Of a stretch of DNA of 64,000 nucleotides, positions 10,116 through 22,800 are shown one piece after another. The position numbers and the translations under genes are program-made. This stretch comes from Owenia fusiformis (Eukaryota > Annelida > Polychaeta > Sabellida > Oweniidae): NCBI GenBank assembly GCA_903813345.2, contig CAIIXF020000012.1, positions 32,804,501 to 32,868,500 of the forward strand, read 5' to 3'. The notes beneath the pieces are model-generated. The model did no database searches and was not told where the DNA came from. It was given only the letters and a program-made list of their open reading frames with translations. Numbering within the stretch: position 1 is the first letter of the stretch; each line of letters opens with the position of its first letter.

Positions 10116-11762
10116 CACTGTTGCTCATAAATATGGAATATTTTATAGATACAAACTGTTCGATGGAATTTCTACAAAATGATAACATTTTGATGAAAAT
10201 TTGTAATGTGTTCTCATTCCCTCATCAGTTTTGCATATAAAACTGATTGGTATGAAAAGTTAAAACATGTATGGTTGATTAAACTTGTATTCACTCAGGT
10301 GACCCCATGACCTCATGATATTGGTAACTTGAAAGAGGTGTCCAAATCTTACTTGTAATCATTGTGCACATTTTATAAAATTTTAATTTAGAGTTGGAAG
10401 AGTTTTTCGAAGGCATGCCCAACAGAATAAGCTAAAAAGAACATGGCAGGTCACAGGGATGGCGCTCTCTGGCATGAAACAAACTGCCATTGCCAGGACC
10501 CTAGGGGTGCATCAGGAACAGCCTTTACAATTTTGCAGTGGTACCAAAGGCATTGGGATATGACTCCAGGTCACATCAATAGTGGCCCTAGATAGAAAAA
10601 TGTAAGAAAAGACCACCGCCTACTGCATTTATGTCATCAAAATCGCTTATTAGTCAACCAGTAGTCTACGGGGTGAATGGCTGCCCCACCTCAAAACCTG
10701 TGTTCCAGAGCTATAGACAACCAGTGATTTCTTTATAACGGATGCAAGGCCATGAAATCTTTAGAGAGACCACAGCTGACTGATCATAACAAAGAAAGGT
10801 GCCTTCAATGGGCAGGAAAGCACCAAAACATTGTACCTAATTTTTGGTGTCATATGACAGCATGTGAAGAAATAAGATATGTCCTCCACAAAGTTGATAA
10901 TTGTGTTAGTTTCTGTCGTAGACCAGGGGAATGAGACAATAAGGACACTTATTGATGTAGCAGTCCATGAAGGCAACCCTATTTATGTTAGGAGCAGCAT
11001 ATACAGAGGTTGTTTGGAGCAGTACTCCAGAAATTGCATCCCCTTGGTGATTCCCAAACATAATTTCAGAGTAATTTGACCTTTTGGACCTCCATCAAGT
11101 ACCACATGCAAACAGAGTGTTTTGGGGCAACATTCAACTGCAGAATGATCATGCTGATGATATGCTAGTTGCATCGTGTTGGATTACATCAGGGCAGACA
11201 ATGTAGACCAGCTACCATGGGCATAAAAGTCGGGCAATCAGGCTAAAGCAGAACAAACGTGGGATGACCTTGGTAATGAGATTCGTGACTTGGACGCCCA
11301 CCTCAAAATTTAGACATGTTACGCACTGCCCGGATTGAGAAATGGGGCCTTATTTCACTTAAAAAGGTCAGATGCTTCATTCCATGCTGGTCCTGTAAGG
11401 TTTATGCTCTGATTGCAACACAAAGAATACACAACACATATTAGTGCTTTAATTGGATAGAGAACACTTCAATCTTCATGACCAGATGTTTATTTTGTTT
11501 GATCTGTTTTACATGATGATTTGGATCGGGGTGTTTTGAAAATGCAAAAATTCTTAGCGTACCCCTGTTTAAATAACAGTAATTTTCTAAATCTAAGTGT
11601 GAATATTTTTTCTCTAAAAAATGTTGATTTGTAGATGAAATATGTGGTTATGATTTGCCAAGAAAATAAATGTCTGAACCAACTCCAAATAAATGTTCTC
11701 TTACTCCAAACTTTGAACTCTGAGGTGCCAAATCTAATATTCCATATTTATGAGCAACAGTG
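10116..11762 (+). mobile_element. Tc1-like transposon nested in the larger element
   Basis: Perfect ~28-bp terminal inverted repeats start CACTGTTGCTCATAAATATG at 10116 and end with the complement at 11762. Both flanks are TA (10114-10115 and 11763-11764), the Tc1/mariner target. At about 1.65 kb it has the usual full length, and its transposase is broken. Confidence 0.92.
10390..11330 (+). pseudogene. Decayed Tc1-like DDE transposase
   Basis: Fragments in several frames keep Tc1 order. An N-terminal helix-turn-helix piece (GMKQTAIARTLGVHQ) is followed by LTDHNKERCLQWAGKH at ~10770, RYVLHKVDN..FCRRPGE at ~10880 where the DESRF catalytic block should be, and LPWA then WDDLGNEIRD at ~11210-11290, near the usual LPWPAKSPDLNPIE region. 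Stops and frameshifts break every segment and the catalytic acids are not all present. It cannot supply activity. Confidence 0.8.
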
Positions 11763-11927
11763 TATTGTGTTATTGTCAACTTGAGAATACCCCAAATCAT
11801 TATTTTTATTTAAGAGTAGGATAAAAGAACATGTCAGAGGTGAGTGATTGCACAACCCATACAGCTACTAAACTGACAAAGTCATCGTTTCCACTTTTCA
11901 GTAGAGGGGAAACTGACTAGTTATTAT

Positions 11928-12758
11928 CCCATCGAACGAAGTTCGGAGGGATATAGGGAACGCCTCCGTCCGTCCGTCCGTCCGTACGTCCGTCCGTACG
12001 TACGTCCATCCGTCCGGGCAATAACTCAAATACCGTTGGCCCAATTTTGTTCATATTTTGTACATATATACCCTATGGGGGTAGAAGTTCTGCTCGAAAG
12101 CCGATTTTCAAAATGGCCACTCATTTCAAAATGGCGGCCATTTTAGTGCCGAATTTACAGTAATTTAGGTGCAATATGTAAAACTGTAATAGCAATATGT
12201 TTTAGATGTAAAAAAACTATAGGACATTAATAAAGCTAGAAATTTAGATATTTAAGAAGCACATGGCAGCCATCTTGAAAAATGGCGGTCTTTATTCATT
12301 ATTTTACGATTTTTGCTGTAACTCGAGAAGTAGTGGAGCGATTTTGTTCATATTTGGTATGTGAATACTATAAACATTGCACACTGTCTTAAGACACTTT
12401 TGGTAGAAGGCGGTCATTTTTCAAAATGGCCGCCATTTTAACGTATTTTACTATTACTCGAAAAGTAGAGGAGCGATTTTGTTTATATTTGGTATGTGAA
12501 TACTATAAGCACGGCACACTGTCTAATGGCACTTTTGATAGAAGGTGGCCATTTTGAAAAATGGCCGCCATTTTAACGTATTTTACTATAACTTGAAAAG
12601 TAGTGGAGCGATTTTGTTCATATTTGGTATGTGAATACCATAAGCATGGCACATGGTCTAATGACACTTTTGGTAGAAGGCGGCCATTTTGAAAAATGGC
12701 TGCCATTTTTGCTATATCCTTTGTTTGTAAAAATGCCCTCCATGGCTGTTCGATGGGA
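11928..12758. mobile_element. Foldback-type element with cgtccgtccg tract and three internal repeats
   Basis: The left end TCCCATCGAACGAAG and right end TTCGATGGGA are inverted copies. A (cgtc/cgta) tract at 11966-12018 follows. The body has three to four ~145-bp repeats, each with 'aaaatggccgccatttta', 'gaaaagtagtggagcg' and 'atttggtatgtgaatac'. No coding capacity. The 67- and 140-codon ORFs here are repeat by-products. Confidence 0.75.
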
Positions 12759-13401
12759 TTCGCTACGCTTTGGCGTTGCCGTTGTTCTGGTTATTTACAA
12801 GGCTTTATTAAAAACACCTCTAAGCACACATAATATAATATATCATTTGTGTTCTGGGAAACTCCTTTATGATATTGATATACATGTATTGATATATTCA
12901 ATTAATATTATTCATATCAGAAGAAGTAATAGGGGAGGGGGTTCATTTACCAGTCAAAACAGACTGCTCTGGCCTCTTTCGCGAGAATATTCAATCAGTA
13001 ATATATCCAACAATAGCAATCAAAACATGCTTGATACCCATCAATTTGGGTAAAAAAATGTTGAATATGTTCGTATATTTGATCTTCCAAGGCAAAAATA
13101 TAAGTAGTTTGTTCAAGCTTAACTTTTAATCAAGATGGCCTGGACAAAATCAAACGAACAGCAAAGTGAATGGATCATTTCAAAACTGAGTTCCAGGCTT
13201 CAACTTATAATTCAGGAGAAAAGGGGTCATATCAAACATTCTCTTCTTTAATGCATTAACTTTGTTGTTTGCACCTATTAACTTTACATCAGATAAATAA
13301 GTGATTGGACAATACTCAGTAAAATTTTGGTGCATTTTAGAGAAAAAATAAATATTTTGAGTTCAATTTATCAAATGTTCCAATTTTTTTGGACCACCCT
13401 G

Positions 13402-14215
13402 TCGAAGCCTTGAGTAAGTTTCTATTTTACTTATTTAAACTATGTAATAAAAAGAAATATCTATGATAAATATTCGAATACTACTCATCTAAATACTGGC
13501 AATATTAGATAGGGATGCTTAAATTAGAAGCCATGAGTAAGTTGCTATTTGACTTATTTAAACTATGTAATAAAAAGAAGTACATATGATAAATATTCGA
13601 GATACTACTCATCTTAAAACTGGCATTATAAGATAGAGATGTTTATAAATTCAAATTAAAAGCGTTGAGTAAGTTTCTATTTTACTTATTTAAACTATGT
13701 AATAAAAAGAAATATATATGATAAATATTCGAGGTACAACTCATCTTAAAACTGGCAATATTAGATAGAGATGTTTATTGTTTATTAGTTCAAATTAGAA
13801 GACGTGAGTAAGTTTCTATTTTACTTATTTAAACTATGTAATAAAAATAAATATATATGATAAATATTCGAGGTACAACTCATCTTAAAACTGGCAATAT
13901 TAGATAGAGATGTTTATTAGTTCAAATTAGAAGACGTGAGTAAGTTTCTATTTGCCTTAAATCGAATTGTGCAATATGAGGCTATATAATGGTTCATTCT
14001 GTATATCGTGTTTATACTAGAGTGAGTATATAATATATTCACAAGTGAGCGTAGCAATATACTGGCAATATTAGATAGAGATGTTTATAAGTTCAAATTA
14101 AAAGCCTCGAGTAAGTTTCTATTTGACTTATTTAAACTATGTAATGATACTTGATTTATTTGACTTATTTAAACTATGTTATAACAAGACATATCTATGA
14201 AAAATATTCGAAATG
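13402..14215. repeat. Satellite array, 125-140-bp unit (right part)
   Basis: Six further units continue the 9281-9785 array. One contains an unrelated ~60-bp insertion near 13980-14050. Confidence 0.9.
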
Positions 14216-14689
14216 CTACTCATCTAGCCTATTATCCAAGATTATATTTTAAGTGGCATTTCTATACAAACTAAATTACTGTGCGAGGAAGATGTTTAAT
14301 ATTAATAATAAACATGGCTACATAAAGTATCATGCCAAAAAATATATTTAGTGTTAGTATTGTTTATCATATTTTTTGTACACTCTATATTGATTAAACA
14401 AGACAATCTAATTGTCACCGAACAATAATTGAGCCAGGCCACAGGAAAAGGGTCTTATCACAGGTTTTTTCAATGTTTTGATTTTTTGTTTTTCTTAAAA
14501 AGCACCAAGAGACCTTTCAGAATAGCCATGGCTTCTGTCTTAACAATTTTTCCTTGCAGATATAGACCAAAAAGACGGATTTGAATTTAGCACATTTTCC
14601 TCTTAATCTTGGGCACATTTTTGGCTCTGTAGCACCATGGCGAGGCTCAATTACTATTACGACCTAGACCGGCATTAGGGAGGTAACCG
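14216..14689. other. Gene-free stretch, no recognised feature
   Basis: AT-rich single-copy-looking sequence; I see no exon or structured repeat. Confidence 0.4.
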
Positions 14690-15366
14690 GACTCATCCCC
14701 TAGTCGACTCCTCACTGGACAACTCATCCCCTGGACGACTCATCGTTTGCCATGTTTGAGTATCGATTCAATAGGACCATGGTTATACACGTATTGTACA
14801 AATAGCGTAAAAATCACCTTACGAAATTCCCGGGAATTGCTGATGAGCAGGTGATATATAAGGGTTATGTACTGGTAGGTTTTGGATATAGGGTATATCC
14901 TGAGGGATATGGGTATATCTCCCCGAGGGACCAACGGGACCAAAGGGGGATATAAATATTTCCCAAGGGATATACCCTATATCCAAAACCGACCGTACAT
15001 GGTGTATCTCATATTATAGTTTGAGTAAGATATAACCATTCCTCCATTTCGATTCTAATGACAAGATAGGCCAATACTGTAAAAGCACAATTTAACATTT
15101 TCGTAATATTCCTTTTGGTTCAATACAATGAAATTGTAACATTTAAACTTTTTTTAAATATCCAAGGTGTATTTGTTAAATAGAAAGAAACACCTTACAA
15201 TTTAGCTTAATGTCAAAAAAGGATGAGTTGTCCAGGGAATGAGTTGTCTAGGGGATGAGTTGTCCAAGGGATGAGATGTCTAGGGGATGAGTTGTCCAGG
15301 AAACACTTTCAGTTTAGATTCAGGTGAAAAAGGTTGAGTTGTCCAGGGGATGAGTTGTCTAGGGCA
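14690..15366. mobile_element. Foldback element with minisatellite arms (copy 1)
   Basis: The left arm (14690-14749) is built of 'acaactcatcccctgg'-like units. The right arm (15219-15366) is built of the complement, 'ggggatgagttgtcc'. About 470 bp lie between, including a strong hairpin at 14874-15000. The arms are arrays rather than plain inverted repeats, as in Foldback/Galileo-type elements. The same motif builds the arms at 53376-54143. Confidence 0.75.
14874..15000. repeat. Hairpin with GGTTTTGGATATAGGGTATA arms
   Basis: Left and right arms are near-perfect complements of about 50 bp around a cgagggaccaacggg core. A diverged relative with the same tccctcgtgag/ggtccctcagg core lies near 59060-59180. 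Confidence 0.8.
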
Positions 15367-15660
15367 TGTGGCTGGCTCGTGTCTATAGCCAAAATATTAA
15401 CAAGTGGATTCAAGCTGACGCTGGTTTTGTCATGAAATTCCGCGATAATACAGGGGAGATAATTCCGTGTACTTTACCAGATGAAGTAAATGGAGCGCAA
15501 ATTTGAATCAATGGCGACCAACCGAAAATGGTGATACATTCATCAGGCATATATATGAATATCAATTAAAGCATTTTCATTCGTGAAACTAATTATAACT
15601 CATATTATGGAATTTTAATACTAACACAAATTAGATTCAAGATGAAAAAATGAAAATCTA
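15367..15660 (+). pseudogene. Relic of the F5/8C exon of the MACPF gene (third copy)
   Basis: Positions ~15367-15475 align with exon 22 of copy A (44420-44636): GGCTGGCTCGTGTC, then AACAAGTGGATTCAAGCTGA and GTCATGAAATTCC in the same order, with INKWIQADAG in place of TNQWIQVDLG. The downstream intron also aligns: caggcatat, attaaagcatt and ttagattcaagat all recur after the exon, as at 44651-44715. Frame is lost soon after. No exon 23 relic was found. This marks an older gene copy upstream of A. Confidence 0.78.
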
Positions 15661-16957
15661 AAGGTATCTTACTTTTTGGCACACATTTGGTTTGCATATT
15701 TGTATACATTACGATATGGGGAATGTAAAAAAATCAGGTCAACCTTTGTTTAAAGGACTGTTCCAAAAAGCATGATATATTGGCAAGATCGATGATACCA
15801 TGGGTCGTGGATACATGTAGCAATCTATCCAAGCAAAATGTTTATATTGATATTGACATAGCCAATACTCAAAACATCAAAAATAGTTGTACATAGTAGT
15901 ATTTAGTATTCTTAGTATTCAAATGATGCGGGAATGACAAACGCACATCTCGAAGTCCATAAGCAGGGTCAACCTCCATCCGCAGCAAGCCATCGCCATC
16001 ATCAACATAATATTTCACAATTGTCATCAGGAGTCTGGATTTGCCAAGGGGGGGGGGGTCAGTTTTTAGAAATTTCCAGGGGGGTTCACATTTGACAATT
16101 TTGGCCCAAATATGGCTAAAATCACCTGAGAAGTGCTCAAAATGGTGAAAAACTGCATGATTTTGAAAGAATTTTTGGCCAGGGGGGGGGCTATGGGCCT
16201 GGGAGAAGACTGGTTGGTTTCGCTCTTTATCTCTCAACCATTAAGCAATAGCCTGGTTTAACCTAAAAAGGTGTCGTGTGAAAAACATATGAGTTCTCTA
16301 GAGCGCATATCAACTGGCAAAACTTGAAAACTCAAAATCAATGACTATTTTTTAGCAAATACTACCGATATTGGCAAGAAAAATAAAAAACAATTTTGAA
16401 AAGGTAAAATGAAATAAAGCATGCTCTCAAACTGTCAATCATCTCAATTGAAATGGACTTGTTTGAAAGTGGAAAAATAAAGATCAACGTTTAGTGAAAC
16501 TGGTTTTCGATTGACTAACCACAGAGACAGGGTACATAAAAAGAATGGCGACAGAGAAAAAAGGTTTTGATGATGTTGATACTGCTGCGAGCAAAGCGAG
16601 GGGCGTATAATTTGCACAAAAATGTGCATCCACCTTGGAATCCAAGGGAGATCTCACCTAAAATCTAAATATGTTAAATATATATAATCATGAATGCCAA
16701 AGGGAAAGAACCAAAAGTAGTAATGGAACTTAACAAGAAAAAGCAAACTCTAAGTACATACCAGTCAAGAAAAAACAAGCCCCGTATATCCCAAAACAAT
16801 GATCTAATGTGAAAAGAAACAATGTCCAATACCCCCTTTCCCCAAGAACGGATATCACAATCTAAGACAAGAACACCAAGATACATTTCATTTATACTGA
16901 AGTCATTACAATTCATGTCGAGGAATAAATTAGAAATTGATAGATAAAACATATTTA
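15661..16957. other. Gene-free stretch
   Basis: Two G runs (near 16050 and 16185) lie in a minus-strand ORF of 122 codons (15869-16237), for which I recognise no domain. A weak possibility is that its C-terminal half (YYVDDGDGLLRMEVDPAYG) is an old exon fragment. Otherwise nothing is supported. Confidence 0.35.
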
Positions 16958-17340
16958 CAGGATATCCTATTATTTTGAGGAATATCATTTTTATCTACGA
17001 GGTGATATTGATATCTGCATGAGAGAGCAAAGTGAACGAGTGCATATATCAATATCACCGAGTAGATTAAAATGATATTCTGAAAAAATCATAGGATGTT
17101 CTTATTATCATACACTTACAAGGAGTGTACTAAATGTATAATATTGCAAAATGAATTTCATGCCAAATAGAGTCAATTTGGCGGAAAATTAACAAGCGGA
17201 GTATATCGTCATAATATCATCCGCATATTGGGTTTTCCGGAGTATATTGTGGCGATATCCTCCGGTTATTCACTTTGCCAATAGATATCAAATTAATTTT
17301 TAATGTTATACATTTAGCACAAAGTGTAGGATAATATCTC
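16958..17340. repeat. Composite hairpin element (hairpin family plus companion palindrome)
   Basis: 16958-17104 is a hairpin with 'ggatatcctat..atatc' arms and a core of gatatctgcatgagagagc. 17105-17340 carries a second palindrome, with aagcggagtatatcg facing ccggagtatattgtgg. The whole unit recurs inverted at 61855-63495, where it is split by another insertion, so the two palindromes belong to one element. Confidence 0.72.
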
Positions 17341-17769
17341 TTATCCGATGAATACTAACAACACAAGATAATTTTGATATACGACACTAAAATCGTATCC
17401 GATCCATATATGACGTATCCGACGGATACTATTTTTTATAAGTTTTGAATTCACTGCCTAAATGGTTTGACAAATAACAGTCTTGCCTCATTGCACTGCC
17501 AGAATATAGTTCCAAGTATTATCAGTCTTAATACGATGATTTAGATGTCTTCATGTAATCACTTTGTATAAATCGTGCTCAATTTGAGTAGATTCTAAAC
17601 AAATTTTGAATTAAATGTTGTTTTATTTATTTTGTTTTGATTTTATACACAGGCTTTTTTTAGAACATGCGTGGTAATATTGTCGAGGACAAGAGTAAAT
17701 AAACCATGGCGGCGAGTTTGAATCAATTCTAGTGAAATTGACAAACCAACTTCCAGGTTAATAAACAAA

Positions 17770-17862
17770 GATCCAAAAGATCTTTGTGACACTCAGAAAA
17801 ACGCGAACACAGTGAAAAAAACAAAACTTGATGTTAAAATTGTTGAGGAGTTTTTAACATGA
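17770..17862 (+). pseudogene. Fragment of a Crypton/DUF3504-type N-terminal domain
   Basis: The frame reads QKNANTVKKTKLDVKIVEEF and then a TGA. It matches the QENINTSKKTKSDIKILVDF block of the gene at 5601. Upstream DNA has no joined frame, and a hairpin repeat follows directly. Confidence 0.6.
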
Positions 17863-17895
17863 AAAAATAAAGGTAAACAAAACCATAGGATAAAT

Positions 17896-17982
17896 TGGAT
17901 ATCCTATGATTTCCCGGGCTACATTTTTATCGACTCGTGGATAAAAAATGGTATCCCTAAAAAATCATAGGATATCCTATAT
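17896..17982. repeat. Short copy of the CTATGATTT hairpin family
   Basis: Both arms read ATATCCTATGATTT inward and enclose a short 'cgactcgtggataa' loop. The central ATCTGCAC core is missing. Confidence 0.7.
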
Positions 17983-18019
17983 ATATCTAAGCTAATAAGC
18001 CTAAGCTGTATTTAATACA

Positions 18020-19851
18020 GACCCAACAAGCTGGGTTCAATGGAAACCCCAAATGTGGAGGATTCACAATATCAAAATTGGAGTCGATATTTTTTAATCA
18101 GATCTGACTCGTTTTTATCTTCAGTTTTGCAAGAAAACATTTACAAGCTAAATATCAGATCTGACTTTCGGTTGACCGTTCGTTCAAAACATTTTGCTAT
18201 CTATTTTTTAATTCCAAGTTATTGACCTGTTGACCTTTGTTGCAAATCACACCATATTTTACAGCTTTGCACTGGTCTAAAATATTAATAAATTAATAAT
18301 TTGTCTGGACAGTTAATTATTAATTTTATTATTAGACTCCAGATTGAAAACTAAGTAACTAAGTATGGTATCTTGGCTTTCGGGAAATTAGGTCAAAGGT
18401 CAAGATCCAGGTCAAATCTTACATTTTTAGCATTATGTCAATTATTTTTGCCCTTATCTATCGTAACAGCTCGATGTATATTTCACTTTGTAGCTTAAAA
18501 AAGCCGAATCGAGGTAGGCCATCCGTTTTTGATTACTCTTACCAATTTTAAATATGGCGTCTGGAAAGTAGGTTCACACAAGAAGTTCTCCAAATTTAAC
18601 GTATTCTACGCCATTTTGAAATTCCCATTTGCCAGTATCCACAATGCAGATCCATCAAATATACTTTCAAAAATTCCTACATACCTACCCACTCACTCAG
18701 CTACCTACTACTCAACTACCTACTCAGCTACTCACTCAGCTATTTACTCAGCTACTTACTCAGTTATCTACTCAGCTACTTACTCAGCTACCTACTCAGC
18801 TACTTACTCAAGTACCTACTCAGCTACTTACTCAATAACTTAATCATCTACTTACTCAGCTTTCTATTCAGTTACTTACTCAGCTCTTTACTCAACTATC
18901 TAAGTCAATCAATCCGGAGTCTTTAATTAAACTTTGTTCAATTTACAACTCTAGTTATTATTATTTTTCATTATATACTGGTAAGCAATTGACCTTTGTT
19001 ATGAAACCAAAAATAGGAGAATATGATTCATTCACAGTATTTCGGATTTTTACCCCAACGTCAACTTGCATGTACTTTCGAAGACTTAGTGCAATTCTTT
19101 CCTATTAGTATATGTACTTTGCTAATTTTCGTGAGCGGGGTCGGGAGGTGAAGACAATTTGCCTGAGCAGTATGATTTTTTCAATATCAAATATATAATA
19201 TAGGTGTTATTCGCAGAGAAGTAGTAGAATCATGAGATAACATCATTTATCTATTTGATATAATGAAAATCTTTCCATGATATGATATGTTACTTATACA
19301 GAGGTAAAATACATCTCAAAATTATAGTGAGATGCGATGTTTGGTTTTGAAGAAAAACAAAGTGTACTTTTTAGTTTCGACAAATGCTGTTGCAGCTTTG
19401 ATGAATTAATGACGAATAAAACTGCTAAAGATGCATTTCAAAAACATTACCAACTTTGTGTGACATTACAATTATACCCTTTTCCTTTTTGAGATGCATT
19501 CTGCATTCTGCATGCCCTACCCCCTCCCCAAAAATGATTGCCGTCACTTATCTGTTTTCTTGTGGAATCTCGATTAAAGATCCATTTGGATTTTCCAAGG
19601 CACGAATAAAACATCAAGGGTTTGAGTTTTCCAGGGCTTTGGTTGTGCGCCAGCCACAAAACTATACTGCATAATCGCGGGATAATTATTTTTATTACCG
19701 AAGCCCCTATTAATAAGTTTTTTTTAGAATAATTGTTTTATGTCAAAGTAATAAATAATTTTGTACGCATTTTGGTGTTTTATAACCAGTACATTTCCCA
19801 GCGCAAACCATTCTCGTCAATGACCTGTCGAAATCGCATACGACAGCAGCC
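18020..19851 (+). other. 5' flank of copy A, homologous to the 5' flank of copy B
   Basis: The blocks 'taaatatcagatctgactt' and 'ttattgacct..caaatcacaccat' near 18150-18255 recur at 50150-50250. A longer block at 19540-19850 aligns with 51010-51320. This shows that the tandem duplication took in more than 1 kb of upstream sequence. I see no clear TATA box for either gene. Confidence 0.6.
18660..18905. repeat. Minisatellite, 12-bp unit actcagctactt
   Basis: About 18 copies of ctac(t/c)tactcag with point variants. The ORFs reading ATYS repeats across it are by-products. Confidence 0.9.
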
Positions 19852-22800
19852 ATGGGCATAAAGACGACTGTTACCTGGACAACCGGGATTTTGCTTTTGA
19901 GCCTATGTCAAGGGCACCCTGGTGAGTTTTAATAAATATATATAAAAATAGGCCATCAGCCTGGGGGGTTGGTCGGTATTAATTCAGGGGAATAATCACC
20001 TTAGTGATTTTTGGGAAGGTGTAGACCTCCAGAGTAAGAAAATATGTGATAGCATTGCAACAGTTGGAGCTAAATAGGTGTAATCATATTTTCTTACTTC
20101 TTAACAGATGTGTTTTAATTACAGTTGACTTTAAACATTAAATAAGATCGATGATTAAAGGCCTCTTGCTTGAATCAATAGTTATATTAATTGTTTATTT
20201 TGGCAGCCATCTTGGAAATCCATATAGACCTCACAAAGTATAAAATGATATCCAAAAATAATGTCCTAGCTGCTCTATGTTAAGATCAAAAGTTGCATAT
20301 TCACTTCATTTTGGCGGCCTTCTTGATGTCCAAATGGAGGAATTATTTGATGACTTAGTTATTAAAATAATTGAAACTCCCATTAAACCTGGACATGGTC
20401 TCCACAATCTGTGTTCTGAACTGTTCTATGAGCTTGAACCAATAGATACATATTTGTTTTGGCACCCATTTTGGTGGCCATCTTGGATTTATATAAAAAG
20501 TAATTATTTGATAACTTAGATTTAAACATAAATGGCTTTACCCTACAAAATATACATGGTCTACAAAATCATTGTTCCTAACTGTTCTTTGAGCTTAAAT
20601 CAATAGTTACTTATTAATTTTATCTATGATTTCTATATAAAGTAATTGTTTGATGACTTGGATTTAGACATAAATGAAATCCTTGACCCCTAAAACTGTT
20701 CTCAACTGTTCTTTAAGCTTAAATCAATATTTACATATGCAGTGCGGCACCCAATTTGGTGAACATTTTGGATTTCTTGAAAAAAGTTATTATTTGATGA
20801 CTTCGATTTAGACTATTAAATGAAATCTGTGACCCCTAAGATGTACAAATAGGCTCCAAAATCACTGTTTTTACGTCTATTGTACGTGTCTTAAAATGTG
20901 ATTATGGGCTACAAATTCTCTGTTCTTAAGGTTTTTTTGAGTTTCAATCAATAGTTACCAATTCGTTTTGGCACCCATTTTGACAGCCATCTTGGATTTC
21001 TATGAAAATCAATTATTTGATGACTCCGATTTTGAAAAATGGTTGATTACACCCATTTAGCTACAACTGTTGCAATGCTATCACATATTTTCTTACTCTA
21101 GAGGTCTTCACTTTTCCAAAAATCACTATGGTGATTATTCCCGAACTTGATACCGATATTCTAAATTTTGGGGCGAAGCTGATGGCCTAACATGAACACT
21201 AATTATATAGTGATGGATACTATTGCAAAATACTTTTACAAGTCAACAGTATATTTCAGTTGCAAACATGGCACAGGGCCTCATCTTTTTGAACGGTATA
21301 TTCCCCAATCTTTGATTGTCTTACTGAGTACCATCATCTACTAAAAGTTTAACAGATGTTTTTTAATTACAGCTGATTTTAAACATTAGATCGAATTGAT
21401 GATTGAAGGCCTCTTGCAAAAAGAATATAATACTAATTGTTTAATTACGTTCATGACTTAAAAAATTATTCAGTCGGCTATGGTGTATGGCATATGTTGT
21501 AAAATACGGGGCATTAGTCAGACATTGAAATATAACAACGTGTCCTTGTGAAGACTATTTATTTGATTCGCTATGGAATTGTATTGTATTTCGGGATAAT
21601 TCAGTCATTGAAATATGACTCTGTGTACTTGTGAAAACTGTACATTTGATTCGCTATGGAATTGTATTGTATTTCGGGATAATTCAGTCATTGAAATATG
21701 ACCACGTGTCCTTGTGAAATTGTACATTTGATTCGCTTTGAATTTGTATTGTATTTGGGGATAATTCAGTAATTCATGTGTCCTTGTGAAGACTGTTCAC
21801 TTGATTCGCTATGGAATTGTTTTGTATTTCGGGATAATTCAGTCATTGAAATATGACTATGTGTCCTTGTGAAATTGTACATTTGATTCGTTTTGAAATT
21901 GTATTGTATTTTGGGATAATTCAGTAATTCCTGTGTCCTTGTGAAAACTGTTCATTTGATTCGCTATGGAATTGTATTGTATTTCGGGATAATTCAGTCA
22001 TTGAAATATGAGTATGTGTCCTTGTGAAATTGTACATTTGATTCGTTTTGAATTTGTGTTGTATTTGGGGATAATTCAGTAATTCACGTGTCCTTGTGAA
22101 AACTGTTCATTTGGTTCGCTTTGGAATTGTATTGTATTTCGGGATAATTCAGACATTGAAATACAACAACGTGTCCTTGTGATGACTATTCATCTCACCG
22201 ATATTCTAAATTTTGGGGCGAAGCTGATGGCCTAACAAGCATGTCATGAACACTAATTATATAGTGATGAGTACTATTGCAAAATATTATTTACAAAATA
22301 TTTATTACAGCTGACTTTAAACATTAGATCGAATTGATGATTGAAGGCCTCTTGCAAAAAGAATATAATACTAGTTGTTTAATTACGTTCATGACTTAAA
22401 AAATTATTCAGTCGGCTATGGTGTATGGCATATGTTGTAAAATACGGGGCATTATTCAGACATTGAAATATAACAACGTGTCCTTGTGAAGACTTTTCAT
22501 TTGATTTGCAATGGAATTGTATTGTATTTGGGGATAATTCAGTCATTGAAATATGACCACGTGTCCTTGTGAAATTGTACATTTGATTCGTTTTGAATTT
22601 GTATTGTATTTGGGGATAATTCAGTAATTCACGTGTCCTTGTGAAAACTGTTCATTTGGTTCGCTATGGAATTGTTTTGTATTTCGGGATAATTCAGACA
22701 TTGAAATATGACTATGTGTCCTTGTGAAATTGTACATTTGATTCGTTTTGAAATTGTATTGTATTTTGGGATAATTCAGTAATTCCTGTGTCCTTGTGAA

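Larger units (their letters stand above)
9786..13401. mobile_element. Inverted-repeat transposon inserted in the satellite, with nested elements
   Basis: Termini CAGGGTTGTCCAAAAAA at 9786 and its complement ..TTTTGGACCACCCTG ending at 13401 extend into ~200-bp imperfect inverted repeats; both contain 'ttgcaccaaaattt' and 'aatgcattaa' blocks. The left flank is TA and the right flank TC, consistent with a TA target that has since mutated. The flanking satellite reads through when the element is removed. The interior has no intact transposase. It holds a Tc1-like element, a foldback element and a stub near 13132 starting MAWTKSNEQQ, which resembles the N-terminus of some DDE transposases. Confidence 0.85.

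Noticed and set aside
15869-16237. 122-codon minus-strand ORF
   Set aside because: Half of it reads G-runs as Pro; the rest has no family I recognise and no splice or polyA context.
18529-18843. 104-codon ORF with Ala-Thr-Tyr-Ser repeats
   Set aside because: Read-through of a 12-bp minisatellite with no other support.
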